Source: Nymphaea colorata (Eukaryota > Streptophyta > Magnoliopsida > Nymphaeales > Nymphaeaceae). Taken from it: a DNA stretch of 64,000 nucleotides. The stretch's first letter is position 1; each line of letters begins with the position of its first letter. A model generated the notes under the pieces. That model saw only the letters and a list, made by a program, of their open reading frames with translations, made no database searches and had not been told where the DNA came from. Shown one piece after another: positions 25,438-37,367 of the stretch. Both the position numbers and the translations under genes were made by a program. The stretch is taken from the NCBI RefSeq assembly GCF_008831285.2, contig NC_045147.1:15106854-15170853 (forward strand). Direction: 5' to 3'.

Positions 25438-26400
25438 TTAAGTAGTTTTGGGAATAAGAGTTTCTTCTTGAGTAATATGTTCAAGCTCATTAGAAACACC
25501 ATTATTGTCCTGCGATATGGCTTCACAGGTTGAAACGTCATGATCATGAGCAGTTCTTTCCTGATCAAGAGTGAGCTCCGAAATGAAATCATCTCTTTGT
25601 TGGTTATTTTCAGCGTTCAAAATGGACTCTTCAACGCCCAAAGTAGACTCTTGAGCATGTGCAGCTTGCCCCTGTCCACCAATAGTATTACCCATATATC
25701 TTATAAAGAATATTCATGGATCTCAATCTATTATCAAAACTAAGTCAGACATCAGAGAGTCGCCTTCATATAAATGAGCAGGATTCTTATAAAGTATTGT
25801 TTTTCAAAAAAATGACATGCCGACAAATAAGAGTATTCTTGAAGCTAGGATAAAAACATCTATATCCCTTGAATTGTAGGCTATATCCAAGAAAAATGCA
25901 AGGTAATGAGTGTGGTTCCATTTTATCTTTAGCATAGTCTTTCAAATAAAGAAAACAACTATATCCAAAAAAATATAAGGTAATCATATCTAGGATGTTG
26001 TCCAAAAGTCTAAACTCTAAAGGAGAGTCCATGTGAATCGAAGATGATGGCAGTCTGTTGATGAGAAAAATATATGTGGAAAAAGCTTCAAGCAGAATCA
26101 TGTGGGCACATTAACATGAAAAAGCATTGTAATGCCCAGTTCAGTAATATTTCTATGTTTCCATTCTGCCAATCTGTTTTGCTCTGAAAATTGCTGCTTG
26201 GCTCCCAAGATCCTTAAGTATTCGACAAACTTATCACTGGTATATTCGCCTCTTCCATTGGATTGAAAATTTTTAATTTCCTTGTCAAATTGCCTTTTTG
26301 CGTATCTCTGAAAATGTATGAAACACCAAAAAAATTCAGACTTAGCATTTAAAGTATATAGCCATAAGAATCTAGAATAATCATCAGTAAACATTACATA
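25438..26400 (-). pseudogene. Copia integrase core and post-integrase linker fragments
   Basis: The minus strand at 26394-26098 reads MFTDDYSRFLWLYTLNAKSE and later FQSNGRGEYTSDKF, which carry the first two Asp positions of the integrase core (the second altered in context: SNGRGEY rather than SDNGGEY). The next block, 26101-25787, reads AFSTYIFLINRLPS and later CIFLGYSLQFKGYRCF. 25695-25438 is a hydrophilic linker typical of the gap between integrase and RT. All are broken by frameshifts. Confidence 0.88.
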
Positions 26401-27003
26401 ATACTTGCGCCCAAAATGAGAGGCGACAGGTGCTGGTCCTCACAAGTCTGAATGAATTTTTTCTAAAATTTCTTTGCTATCATGAACTCGACTAGAGAAA
26501 GACAATTTACATGCTTTGCCAACTTGACAACTGCAACAAATAGAAGCTAATTTAGAACTAATGAGCACACTTGAATTAAATTATTTTTCTGCAAATGCTT
26601 GACGACACGAGAATGAGGATGCCCCAAACGATAATACCAATCATCTTCTGAAGCACAACAAAACCTATCAATAAAACAACATATGGACGTTGATTTCCAT
26701 CTCCAAGGCTGTAGAAGCCATTTCTCTTAGTTCCCTACGCCACAAATCTTCCCGATTCTCTTGTCCTTTATCAAACAAGAAGTGAGCATGATTTCAAAAG
26801 TATAAAGTAAATCACTAGTGAGCAGATAGGAAACCCTTCTTTAAATCTGGAACATATAGCACATTAGAGAGAAGAATAGATGTGTCGTTAGAAACAATTT
26901 GACTTTGTCCAATGTGTTATAGGTAAAGTTTTACACTTTCTCACAATGATGTGCTCTTGACCTTGGTAAGGAGAGCGGTTAAAAATTTTACCTGAATTCT
27001 AAG

Positions 27004-27900
27004 TCATATGTGCCGACGATCCGCTGTCGGCGAACCACTCGGAGGCTTGCGAGTCTGCAATATTAATAGCAGCCAAGGCTTGTTGTGTATCCTATGATTA
27101 GTGTGCATGATTATATTGTTCAAAACACTTAATGGCAGAGTGGTATTTCTTTTCACAAATTTGACACACAACGGCTCTTTATTCTTCTTACCACTCGGAG
27201 GCTTGTGAGTCTGCAATATTAATAGCAGCCACGGCTTGTTGTGTATCCTATGATTAGTGTGCATGATTATATTGTTCACAACACTTAATGGCAGAGTGGT
27301 ATTTCTTCCCACAAATTTGACACAACGGCTCTTTATTCTTCTTATCATTCTTAGAGGAAGGAGTGTCGTTGCGAGAACTTTTGTTTTGTTGGTAGTTATT
27401 TTGCTGATATGAACCACATCCCCTGTTGTTGTATCCACATCCTCAACCATGGTTATGATTGGATTGGTAATTAGCCATAGCCATAATTGGAGTAGAAGTT
27501 TGAGTCTTAAGTCGATCATCAAAACTCTGAAGTAGAGAGACAGCTTCTTTATAAGAGGGAGCAGGTGGGTGAATCATAGAAGCCACAAAAGCTTCATATC
27601 CTTATGAAAACCCTTGAAGGAGCCAGTGGACACAAGCACGATCATCTGTTGGTTTTCCTATTGTAGAAAGATCATCACATATACGTTTGATTGAATATAT
27701 TCTTCAACAGACTCTTCATTCTTTTGGAGCGAGGTTAATTGGTGCAGAAGATGAAACTCTCGTTCACGAGAGCTTCTGGAATAAACAATCAATAAGACCT
27801 AGATTTCACATGAAGTCTCCAAATCGACGACCTTGCCAATTGTACTTTCAAACAAGGTGTTAGTGATCCATCCTTTGATCAACCGATCAGTCTTCCTCTA
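27004..27900 (-). pseudogene. Copia gag fragment with zinc knuckle
   Basis: Minus-strand frames read HWLLQGF, then EAFVASMIHPPAPSYKEA and LLQSFDDRLKTQT, followed by a Gly/Asn/Tyr-rich segment and a CCHC knuckle (C-x2-C, K-Y-H, C). This is the standard Copia gag arrangement. Several in-frame stops are present. The knuckle region is duplicated (see the repeat at 27034-27344). Confidence 0.85.
27034..27344 (-). repeat. Tandem duplication of the gag zinc-knuckle segment (156-bp unit)
   Basis: ACCACTCGGAGGCTTG starts at 27034 and again at 27190. The two units stay collinear with a few substitutions and a 2-bp indel. Each copy contains the zinc knuckle coding segment read on the minus strand. Confidence 0.93.
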
Positions 27901-27950
27901 AGCAATATATTGAGGATTGCAAACAGTCTTTTGAGAAGATGAATAAAATG

Positions 27951-29090
27951 GAAGAGCATAAACTTATAAGAGATCAAATGAAGATCGCAGTTCCCATTAA
28001 ACTAAAGGAAAGGAGCCTTCACATATTTTGACTTTCCTCTACGGCACATGCTCTCCAAGAATTTTTTGCGCTGTGTATACGAAATAGGGAAGGCGATCAT
28101 ACGATGGCTACACATTCCGTCAGGAATATACTGGGACGGGCCTTCTTGTTGTTTGTCATACCAAAAAAAGGGCCGGTTCATCAAGCTTGGCTTTTTCACC
28201 GTGGACATGAGGACTTGGATTCCACCCACACGATGGTCTTTTTGAAGGACTTTTTTCAAGGTTCATGGGATGTACATTTGAATGAAGGTTTAGGACCATT
28301 CTTAATGACCATTGTTCAAAAAAAGCAAGGGTTCTGTCCAAAATTTTCTCTCCAAGGCACCTTTCTCATCATTTTTGAAGCTCACTGCCAGATTCCATCC
28401 TTCGTAAATTCATATTCTCTTTTCGAAGCAATGGTTTGAAACTCTCTCTCTCCCCCTTTTCCAGGAAAAAGAAAAAGACCATCCGCCCCTTGTGAGAAAA
28501 GAGGCCAGGCATGTTGGATAATTGAAGATCACAACTGTATGGTATCCCCAATTCAGTTCATCTACTTTTCCCGCTGCCGTACGATTCTCTTTTAGGCAGC
28601 CATCTACCCCTTCTTGTACCGCAGTCGTCTCTGCCTCTGCCTCTGCCTCTGCCCACGCGGTGAGTGCTCACTGACACCCCTCCCCTCACAGACGGCCGCA
28701 CCAATTCGTCCACAGTGCAGGACCCCACCCTACACTCGACCTTGCTGCTCGCTCGCCTCCTTCCACGGACTTAGCTCCCTGATTTCTCTCCCGCCTTCAG
28801 ATTTCAATTGCACATGCTGCCAGTGCACATTTAAAGTACTTTTACTTACTTTCTCTTCCAAGGCAAGGCCTTCCACTCTCTCTCTCTCTGTGGACAAGTT
28901 ACCATTCATGTGATTCTTCCATTTTTCAGAGCACGCTCCTTTTCAAACTAAAAGACACCTCGATTCTGCAGATGTCTCTGTGCCATCATCACGCACTACG
29001 ACCACACAACACACACACACATGTGTGTGTGCAAGCATCCTCTGTTCCACTTCGCTTTTACTAATTTATTTCGACTGGTTTCACCCCTTC
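27951..29090. other. Intergenic, upstream of the thaumatin-like gene
   Basis: No gene is recognised. Overlapping open frames at 28000-28440 on both strands show no family features. A CTCTGC hexanucleotide run lies at 28627-28655, and a short ACACAC/TGTGTG inverted pair lies near 29008-29030. Confidence 0.5.
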
Positions 29091-29094
29091 TCCC

Positions 29095-29101
29095 TATTTA
29101 A
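29095..29101 (+). promoter_or_regulatory. TATA-like box (TATTTAA) of the thaumatin-like gene
   Basis: TATTTAA lies 69-75 bp before the ATG at 29170, within a pyrimidine-rich setting. That spacing suits a TATA box with a short 5' UTR. It is assigned by position only. Confidence 0.5.
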
Positions 29102-29169
29102 ACTCTTGCTGCTTTTCATCAGGCGTTGTGTTGTGCTGGTCCGGGGGAGGCTGAAATAGAGAGGAAGAA

Positions 29170-29904
29170 ATGAGCATCTTCTCCTGTTCGTCTCTCCAAG
29201 CGTTGTGCTTGTTCCTTCTTCTGTGCTTGTGGGGAGGAGTGGAAGCGACCACGTTCACGCTGTACAACAAATGTCCCCACGTTGTATGGCCAGGCATTCA
29301 GCCTAGCGCAGGGAAGGCCATCCTTGCCAGGGGAGGTTTCCGGCTACAGCCCAGGCAGGCGGTCTCCCTTCGGGCGCCAGCGGGCTGGTCCGGCCGCATC
29401 TGGGGCCGGCAGGACTGTGCCTTCGATGCGATGGGAAACGGCCGGTGCGCCACCGGCGACTGCGGAGGGCTGTACTGCAACGGGAACGGCGGGGCTCCGC
29501 CGGCGACGCTGGCGGAGATCACCTTGGGGGCGAAAGACTTCTACGACGTGAGCCTGGTGGATGGCTACAATCTGGCGGTGGCGATAGCGCCGGTGAGAGG
29601 GAGCGGGAAGTGCAGCTACGCGGGGTGCGTGCGGGACCTGAACCAGGTGTGCCCGTCGGGTCTACAGGTGAGGTCGAGGGACAACAGGGTGGTGGCGTGC
29701 AAGAGCGCGTGCTCGGCCTTCAACTCGCCCATGTACTGCTGCACCGGCCGATATGGAACGCCCCAGGCCTGCAAGCCCACCTCTTACTCGAGGCTCTTCA
29801 AGGAGGCCTGCCCACGAGCATACTCCTACGCCTATGATGATCCCACCAGCATTGCTACTTGCGCCGGTGCCAGCTACATCGTCACCTTCTGCCCACATCT
29901 GTGA
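29170..29904 (+). CDS. Thaumatin-like protein (PR-5 family), secreted
   Basis: An intronless 244-residue protein. Residues 1-26 form a signal peptide (hydrophobic core LCLFLLLCLWGG, cleavage likely after VEA). The mature part has 16 cysteines, the full set for the large thaumatin-like class with eight disulfides. The family signature is at 89-103 (GNGRCATGDC then GGLYC). The acidic-cleft positions include E116 (TLAEITL) and the Asp residues of DFYDVSLVDGYN. The protein ends CPHL without a long C-terminal extension, which argues for apoplastic secretion rather than vacuolar sorting. Members of this family act in pathogen defence or beta-glucan binding; which role applies here cannot be read. 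The region is strikingly GC-rich compared with its flanks, so long frames on the other strand are shadows. Confidence 0.95.
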   Translation: MSIFSCSSLQALCLFLLLCLWGGVEATTFTLYNKCPHVVWPGIQPSAGKAILARGGFRLQPRQAVSLRAPAGWSGRIWGRQDCAFDAMGNGRCATGDCGGLYCNGNGGAPPATLAEITLGAKDFYDVSLVDGYNLAVAIAPVRGSGKCSYAGCVRDLNQVCPSGLQVRSRDNRVVACKSACSAFNSPMYCCTGRYGTPQACKPTSYSRLFKEACPRAYSYAYDDPTSIATCAGASYIVTFCPHL

Positions 29905-29916
29905 CCGTGAGAATCA

Positions 29917-29922
29917 AATAAA
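29917..29922 (+). terminator. AATAAA polyadenylation-like signal
   Basis: AATAAA lies only 13 bp after the stop codon of the thaumatin-like gene. This would imply a very short 3' UTR, or it may not be the signal in use. Confidence 0.35.
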
Positions 29923-32900
29923 AGGTGTGGTTAGTTAATATATAGTAAATACATATAGCACGCAGAATGAGGACAGGTCGTCTCTCTCTGCAGATCCTTT
30001 TCTTGTCTTGGTTGTGCTATATTGGGTGATGGTGGGAATGTATTGGCATTTTTATGTCAAAGGGTACAATCTTTTTCAGTTTAAATCTTTCCATGAAATA
30101 GTTACATTAACCAGTCTTCGTTTTCCTCTCTTGATCTCGATTGTGTTTTACTTTATTTTCATGGAGCTGAGGGCACTGGTCGCAGGTGGCTTAGTCGACC
30201 TGGCTAGATGATTTTGTGGCTCCGTTTCGGAGGTGGGAAATGCAGGGGAGTTCATGGATTTTAAGAAGTGGAAGCCATCTGTTCTTTCAATTTCTAGCTA
30301 GCCACAGAAGCACCATAAAGGCTCAACTTCTTTGTTGTTTCCACGAGTTTTCTTGCGGGGTATCTCTGCCTTGCGTCGAGTTTTCCCAAATACATGTGAT
30401 CCCTGGCAACATCTCTGCCCCCAAGTTTATCTAAGGCCTAAAAGCTCATGCTTTATCATCTGCATCTTTAAGACTTACCTGTGAGCTAATGTATCCTCTC
30501 AAACAACTCGCACCCTACTGGCCAGTTTACTCAAATGTAAAACCCAGCTCATGGTGATCTGTTTTGGTTCAGCAAAGGTTTCGTTCTCGAGGAAATTTTG
30601 GAACCAGGTCCTTTGAGCAAGGTTTCTGAACGGCGTCGTAGCGTCGGGACCTTCGGAGTCTCCATTAGTGACTAGGTTTTAGACCAACCATTTTTTTAAA
30701 CTTTTTCTCGTTTTGTGGGTGTATTGAGCAGTGCGCTGCATCTTGCAGATTTCGAAGTAAAAATATTTGGCCATGCTTTTAGTTCTTTCTTTCTGCGGCT
30801 TCTTTTCTTGTTTCTCACGACAGGGGTTCACAGGCCATGGAACGATGTCCAAGTTAGGCGTTCAATCTGTGAGGTTAGAGGACAAGAGATTGCGCTGTTG
30901 ATTATGCGCTTTACTAGGCGTAATGATTCGAACTTGCCAGTCAAAATCGTAGCGACTATTAACTTCCAGGTGGGCGTTCCTGTAAGTTCATACTAGCTGA
31001 AGAACAGTAAATGTTATTTTGAACCTACCCTCTATAAGGTCATGACCGTAGTTGCAGTAGATTTAATGGGGCTTTCTGCACTGAGATGAAGTAAACTGTT
31101 TCTTTACTGGGACTGAGCAAACGTTAAAAAGATGCTTTAAAGTTAGGTTGATGGCAGGACTACATTTTGCCACGAAAGTAGCACAAGCCAGAAAAATCAT
31201 CATTTATCAATGCTGGGCCCCTTTATTTGCTTGCTTTTTGTTACACTTAGCCAATAAAATTTGTGATTTTCATACCAAAAAGGCTCATTTGACTGGAAAC
31301 TCTGTGAAAAAAAAACACTTTTCGGGCTTTGGTTCTGCCTTGGGAATTGGAAGGATGCCTCTCTGTATTGGGTCACGGATGCCGTGGACAGGGTTGAGCT
31401 GTGAGTGGAATTTGGGGCGATCATCTCTTGGGGGTTTAATAACCTATGCAACATAAAGAAGTTATACCGGCTACGTTGAATACTGGGATTTCGGAAAGTG
31501 GAAAGCTTTCACCCAACTCTTATTTCCGGTACAACTACCTTTAAAATCGACACAGACTTCCTACCCGCTGCCGTTACACCAACTCCTTAGACTATATTGA
31601 ATAGGCCTCTCATGGAGACTGAGAACCTATCAGCCCCATCCCAAGCAGTTGCACCAACCCTTTTAACTCCTAAGAAGAACATGTGATTCTCTGCAAAAGA
31701 AATCAGCAACAGGGTGAACCAAGCGTGTACCTGCTGTACCAAACAAGCAGTGCTTGTTCCTCTGCCTATGGATCATCTGTTTCGAGAGAACAACGAAAAT
31801 TTCTTGGGCATATTTCAACATACAGGATTTAGCTTTGTTGAGAACGGCCTGGTTTCGACAAAATGACGGAAAAAATACGACATTAAGAAAAATCACCAAT
31901 TTTAAACAAGATTTTATTGGAGTTCATATTCGTAGAAGGGATTCTCACTTTTCCGCTTCCGAACGTTTTTATATCTTCCGTTTTTCTTTTTTCAAGTTCT
32001 GTCCGTAAAGTACATAAATTTTCAGAGATCTTGCTCACTAAACAATTTTTGATTGCTTGTCTTGCTGAGAGATCTCCAAAAGGAGATGCGTTGCTATGAT
32101 TGAAACATATAAAATTTGTATAGACTTGAGATGCATGTGGAAGACTGTCGATGAAGAGACGCGGATAAACACTGTGCAAATGGGGGGAAGAAGAGTAAAA
32201 GGCTTCTTTATATACACATAATGACAATTTTTCCTTTATGATTTTTAAACATACTTGACCGGTGCCTCTGACATGTGAATGATTCTTTTAGCTAACATGC
32301 AAGGTCTCCAAGGTTCCCATAGTCTAGTCTCACCAAATAAAACAGATGTTTCTGCAGTATTTTTCTGATGAACATGTGGGCAAAAATCAACTGGGGCATT
32401 ATTTTAGGAAAGAAATGAAAGTTGTACCCCATATCTAAGTGCCTACCATATGGGCCTGTCTCATGCAATTCTGATCTTACCAGGTGCGGTGGAGGAAGAT
32501 AGGACAAGACAGCAGCTCTGCTGCTGCATACACTGTGTATTTTCTCTTTGCTTCACGTGAATCTTGAAACCTTTTCTCCCTGCTACTTTAGCTTTTTCCC
32601 TTTTCTTGTCTTCACTTTCCGATGCATATGATGACATTTACTCTTCACTGTGGATTTGTCCCTTTTTCCTTTTTTTGAATCAGTGACCCTTTTCTTTAAA
32701 AAAACTCTCTCCACTGTGCTGGATTAGTTTACGCCAACCACTTGAAAAACCTTGGGGTAAGTGGGGGTGGAAGCAAAAGGCTGAGCGGCTTCGTGGCGTT
32801 TCAGCTTTGAGTCTGCAGCCTTTTCTGCCATCTGTTTAGGAAAAGTGGTCTCAGCTGCGTTTTACAGGAAAGAGGGCAATTTAGGCGAGTGAAACTGAGT

Positions 32901-34933
32901 GCAGGAAGGTAACCGACCCTTTGTATCATCTTAAATCTCAATGAACTGGGTTGGACCCCAACGACGGATGGGCTGTTGATCGGCCAATAAACTCTGATCA
33001 GATGTAATTCTATATTAGCAGACATCTGAAGGTTACTAGGCCTTTCAAGCATCGTTTAAATGGCCACATACAACAGATTTCAATCGGTCTTGAAGTTGGT
33101 TTTTGGTTTGCGTTTAAGAGAACTGCAAACTAAGACAATCAATGGGGACATGGCTCGAACAAACCTTTGAAAATTTTGTAATACTATTGTCAAGTCCTTC
33201 TAAACAGTGAATAATGCGCCCTCTTCCCGGAAACAAACATAAATCCTTCTATGTACCTGAGGCATTACGGTTTACCCTTCCTGAAGAACATACCATTATC
33301 GTATGCTTGACTTTGTGTTCGAGTATTAAACTTCTATATAATATAAACTGTAATAAATTAGCTCATAGTATGGCAGGCTCGAAATGGTCCCAAAACTGAC
33401 TCTATTAAACTCCTAAAATAGTTCATAGTATGGCCGCAATTATACACGCAAAAAAAAAAAATCAATTTGATATAAAATTATGTTCAAGTTGCTTCGAACG
33501 GTTGTGGTGTTACATCGAGAATTGAAGTAAACTCATTTAATGAGCATTAAGTGAAAAGAAAGATACATGAATATAAATTGGTTGGAACAAAAATGGTCAA
33601 GATTGAGCTTTCATATATGTATATATGATTTTTAAAATATGGCATTTACAAATATGAGTTAGAGTGTCGGCTGGGCTTCTTTAAATGCAGTAGTTGATTC
33701 TGAGAAATCCAATCATTTCGATAAACTCAGAATGTCCAAACCTGTAGGTTTAACAAAAATTCATGGAAATCTAATATACACATTAAAATTTGTAAAATAG
33801 ATTTGTCAGTCGTAGTTTTCTCTTCTTATACGACTCAATCTACACAGCAATTTTTCAAGATTCTATTAATCATTTTGGCCACTTCCAGTTCATCCATATT
33901 GTTAGATTTATCAACTTCGTTTTAAAAATGATTTCGAACCCTAAGACAAAAAACGGGAACTTTAGATGCTATAGAGAACTCCCGTGCCAAAAACATAGAA
34001 ACTACATTGAATACAGCGACGAATCCATTAAACATGGCTATATATGAGACTGTTTGACATTAAGAACATCTAAGTGTTTCATGAATCTACCATAATTTTA
34101 GAACACATTTATGTAACGCTCACTGTTCTTAATGCAAAATGGCTCATTGTGACCTAATGGATGTAGAGGTAGTTCAAACATTCTTCCATAACCTATTTAA
34201 ACAATTTTGGAGTGGTACTTATGCTCGCCCTAACCTCATATCATACTTTCTTCCTTTCTTTCACTTTTTTAAAGTTCATAATATATTTCACATTGTAAAA
34301 GGAAGAACTCGCCAACTTTAAAATTTATTGGCCTTATAAGAGGTGCATTTTGTTTCAATTCCTTGTTGATGTAATCATGTAATGACCTCTTGGGCACCAT
34401 CCCTTTGCCAATAACATTGGGCAGTGTCACATCTCCAGTTTTGATCCTTATGAAGTTTGAGGGCCTTCGATGACTTACCTAGTCCTCTTGATTGGATGAG
34501 GATAAATTTTTTTTTTTATTCTTAGGATTAAGATAGCAGGGAAGCGTGGTCATATATGCTCTTATTATGCTTTAAGTTGGGCCATGTTGGACCAGACCAT
34601 CGTCCAAGTCTTGGGGTGGCTAGAGCTGGAGATTATTCGAATCCAAGTTAGGAATTTGCCTGTCCTGGATCAGATCCTCCGCATCTTTAGCAATCAAATA
34701 TGATTTAATTAAATACGAGTTGATTTGCACCATAGCTGGGGATAGGAAGCGGAGAACTTAAACGAACTAGGCCTTAGGTGGTTCAAGCTTGGTTTGTTTT
34801 GTGTAAATAATTGAGCACAAGGCCAAAATGAAACAATCTCGCGTTCATTGAGCTCAAGCTAAAGTGAAATAAGCTCAAGAAGAAGTATGGATAGACCGCT
34901 GCTCGGTCCGACCTGTGTTGGCTCTCCGTCGTT
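29923..34933. other. 5-kb intergenic stretch, no gene recognised
   Basis: Open frames of up to 114 codons on either strand show no conserved motif, no convincing splice pairing and no transposon domain. The sequence is AT-rich with ordinary plant intergenic texture. Confidence 0.5.
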
Positions 34934-37198
34934 TTGGGGACACAGTCACACAAGACACGACTTCACGGCTCTCGTCCACTTCTAACATGGATGGCTTCTC
35001 TGCTACTTCGTCCTCTTCTCGTCGCGAACCCGCCATGTCTCATTTCTCTTTTCCTGTCTAACTTATTTTCTCGACTACCCACTTTCAGATTTTGCTTCAG
35101 GGCATGTTCATCCTTGCCTTTATTCCTTGACAACCATGAAGGCGATCACCCGAACCCTGTACGAGGACCCACTGATTTTACCATTTGCACTTCTCTCTTG
35201 GACGACTGCGCCAACCTGAGGGATTTGACTCAAGCTCAGAGCTGGATTCTGAAGTTGGGGTTGCAGCAGAGCAATTTCATCACCACCAAATTTGTGCACG
35301 TTTGCTGTGAGTTTGGTGAGATTCGTCACGCTTGCGATGTGTTCGACGAAATGTCTGAACGGAACGTTTTCCTTTGGAATGCGATAATTAGAGGGCATTC
35401 TCGGAGCGACCTGTTGGAGGGTGCACTTGGATTGTATTGTAGAATGCAAAGTGAAGGTGTCCTGCCTGATGGTTTCACTTTTCCTCATGTTCTCAAAGCT
35501 TGCAGCGGCCTGGGGAATGCTAGAAAGGGCAGAGAAATTCATGCGCAGATTTTCAGGCTTGGGTTCGAATCGGATGTCTTCGTGCAGAATGGTCTTATAA
35601 CCATGTACTCAAAATGTGGTTGGGTTGATCATGCTCGGAGTTTGTTTGATAAGTTGCAGGATAGAACCATCGTGTCGTGGACCTCGATTATTTCCGGTTA
35701 TGCGCAGAATGGTCACCCAGTTGAGGCCCTGCAAATCTTCAGAAAAATGCAATGTTCCAAAATGGAGCCTGATTGCATTGCCCTTGTCAGCATTCTGAGG
35801 GCATACACCGATGTGGAGGGCCTCCAACAAGGAAAATCTATTCATGGTTATGTGATTAAAGGCGGGTTCGAATCTGAAGTAGACATTTTGATATCCTTGA
35901 CTGCAATGTACGCCAAATGTGGGGAAGTAGAGACTGCAAGGAGCTTGTTTGATAGGGTCACGTCCCCTGGAATAATTCTATGGAACGCCATGATTTCTGG
36001 ATATGCAAAGAATGGCTACGCTAGTGAAGCTGTTGAGCTATTCCGGGAATTGCTTCCTTTACAAGTTAGACCCGATTCAGTAACTGTACGTGCTGCTATA
36101 CTAGCTTGTGCTCAGGTGGGTTCCGTGGAATTGTGTAGGTGGATCGGTGATTATGTTAGAGGCAGTGAACATAGAGCCGATATCTTCGTGAATACGGCTC
36201 TGATTGATATGTACGCAAAGTGCGGAAGCATAGCTGAAGCTCGCCGAGTGTTCGACATGGTGCCGGTGAAGGATGTAGTGGTTTGGACGGCCATGATCAT
36301 GGGGTACGGTTTGCATGGCCATGGTCAGGATGCCCTTGCTCTTTACGAAGAGATGAAGCGGGCAGGAATGAAGCCGAATGATGTAACGTTCGTCGGCATT
36401 CTCTCAGCTTGCAACCATTCTGGACTTGTTGATGAGGGATGGCGGTACTTCCACAGCATGAAGAGAGGCTATGGAATTGAGCCTAGGCATCAGCATTATG
36501 CGTGCGTGGTCGACCTTCTCGGTCGGGGAGGATACTTGGATGAGGCTTATGAATTTATCAAGAAGATGCCAATGGAACCTGCTGTCACTGTGTGGGGAGC
36601 TCTCCTGAGTGCTTGCAAGATCTACGGGCATGTGGAACTAGGGCAATATGCAGCAGAACGTGTTTTTGCCGTTGATCCAACAAATGCAGGACACTATGTG
36701 CAACTGTCAAACCTCTACGCTGCAGCTGGTAGGTGGGGTGATGTAGCCAAGGTGAGGGTACTGATGAAGGAAAGAGGATTGGTCAAGGCACTCGGATATA
36801 GTTTGATAGAGATCAATGGTAAGCTTCAGGCTTTCCGGGTGGGGGATGATTCACATCCAAGGTCCAAGGAAATATTTGCAATGCTTGAAAAGTTAGAGTC
36901 TAAATTGAAAGAAGCTGGATATGTTCCTCATGTGGACTCTGTTTTACATGACCTGGACAATGAAGAAAAAGAGGAGATGCTCTGTAACCACAGTGAGATG
37001 ATAGCAATTGCTTTTGGTCTTATAAGTACAGCTCCTGGAACAACACTCCGGATCACAAAGAACCTCCGTGCTTGTATTAACTGCCACTCTGCAACGAAGC
37101 TCATCTCGAGAATCGAAGATAGAGAAATAATTGTTCGTGATGCTAATCGTTTTCACCACTTCAAAGATGGATCTTGTTCTTGTGGAGATTATTGGTAA
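34934..37198 (+). CDS. MEF22: PLS-class PPR protein with DYW domain, MEF22-like RNA editing factor
   Basis: An intronless 754-residue frame. The ATG at 34991 (residue 20, MASLLLRPL) also fits and begins a better organelle-targeting peptide rich in Leu, Arg and Ser, so the true protein may be 735 residues. PLS-type PPR repeats run from about residue 110 to 600 (for example VVWTAMIMGYGLHGHGQDAL, HYVQLSNLYAAAGRW). E/E+ motifs follow from about 621, then a complete DYW cytidine deaminase-like domain: HSE at 686-688, CINC at 714-717, ending HHFKDGSCSCGDYW. Colinear blocks (ISGYAKNGYASEAVELF, NDVTFVG, CNHSGLV.EGW) match Arabidopsis MEF22 (At3g12770) as I recall it, a mitochondrial C-to-U editing factor. 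The usual GCSWIE at the E-motif start is GYSLIE here. Confidence 0.93.
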   Translation: MGTQSHKTRLHGSRPLLTWMASLLLRPLLVANPPCLISLFLSNLFSRLPTFRFCFRACSSLPLFLDNHEGDHPNPVRGPTDFTICTSLLDDCANLRDLTQAQSWILKLGLQQSNFITTKFVHVCCEFGEIRHACDVFDEMSERNVFLWNAIIRGHSRSDLLEGALGLYCRMQSEGVLPDGFTFPHVLKACSGLGNARKGREIHAQIFRLGFESDVFVQNGLITMYSKCGWVDHARSLFDKLQDRTIVSWTSIISGYAQNGHPVEALQIFRKMQCSKMEPDCIALVSILRAYTDVEGLQQGKSIHGYVIKGGFESEVDILISLTAMYAKCGEVETARSLFDRVTSPGIILWNAMISGYAKNGYASEAVELFRELLPLQVRPDSVTVRAAILACAQVGSVELCRWIGDYVRGSEHRADIFVNTALIDMYAKCGSIAEARRVFDMVPVKDVVVWTAMIMGYGLHGHGQDALALYEEMKRAGMKPNDVTFVGILSACNHSGLVDEGWRYFHSMKRGYGIEPRHQHYACVVDLLGRGGYLDEAYEFIKKMPMEPAVTVWGALLSACKIYGHVELGQYAAERVFAVDPTNAGHYVQLSNLYAAAGRWGDVAKVRVLMKERGLVKALGYSLIEINGKLQAFRVGDDSHPRSKEIFAMLEKLESKLKEAGYVPHVDSVLHDLDNEEKEEMLCNHSEMIAIAFGLISTAPGTTLRITKNLRACINCHSATKLISRIEDREIIVRDANRFHHFKDGSCSCGDYW

Positions 37199-37367
37199 AA
37201 GGGATTCTTACACTGAAGTTGGTGTTCAGTTCCCACAAGGTGGCCGCTGTATCTACTTCGATGTTTTTGTGATATCTTTCTCTTTATAAAATTTGCTAGA
37301 ACAACGAAATAGAACAAATTTTTTCCCTTGTGAAGGAAAACAACTGAGAGATGGAACCTGGGTACAA

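Larger units (their letters stand above)
23501..27950 (-). mobile_element. Decayed Ty1/Copia retrotransposon, minus strand
   Basis: Reading the minus strand from about 27900 down to 23501 gives, in order, gag-like sequence with a CCHC zinc knuckle, integrase, reverse transcriptase and RNase H, then one LTR. Integrase before RT defines the Copia order. Many stops and frameshifts break every domain. The 5' LTR and primer-binding site were not found at 27950-28450, so the 5' end appears truncated or too divergent to recognise. Confidence 0.9.

Noticed and set aside
28002-28439. Overlapping open frames on both strands upstream of the thaumatin-like gene
   Set aside because: No family features. 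I also looked here for the missing 5' LTR of the Copia element and found no match to the 3' LTR.
29298-29898. Long open frames on other frames and the minus strand across the thaumatin-like gene
   Set aside because: They are shadows of a GC-rich coding region. Only the 29170-29904 frame has the signal peptide, 16 cysteines and family signature.
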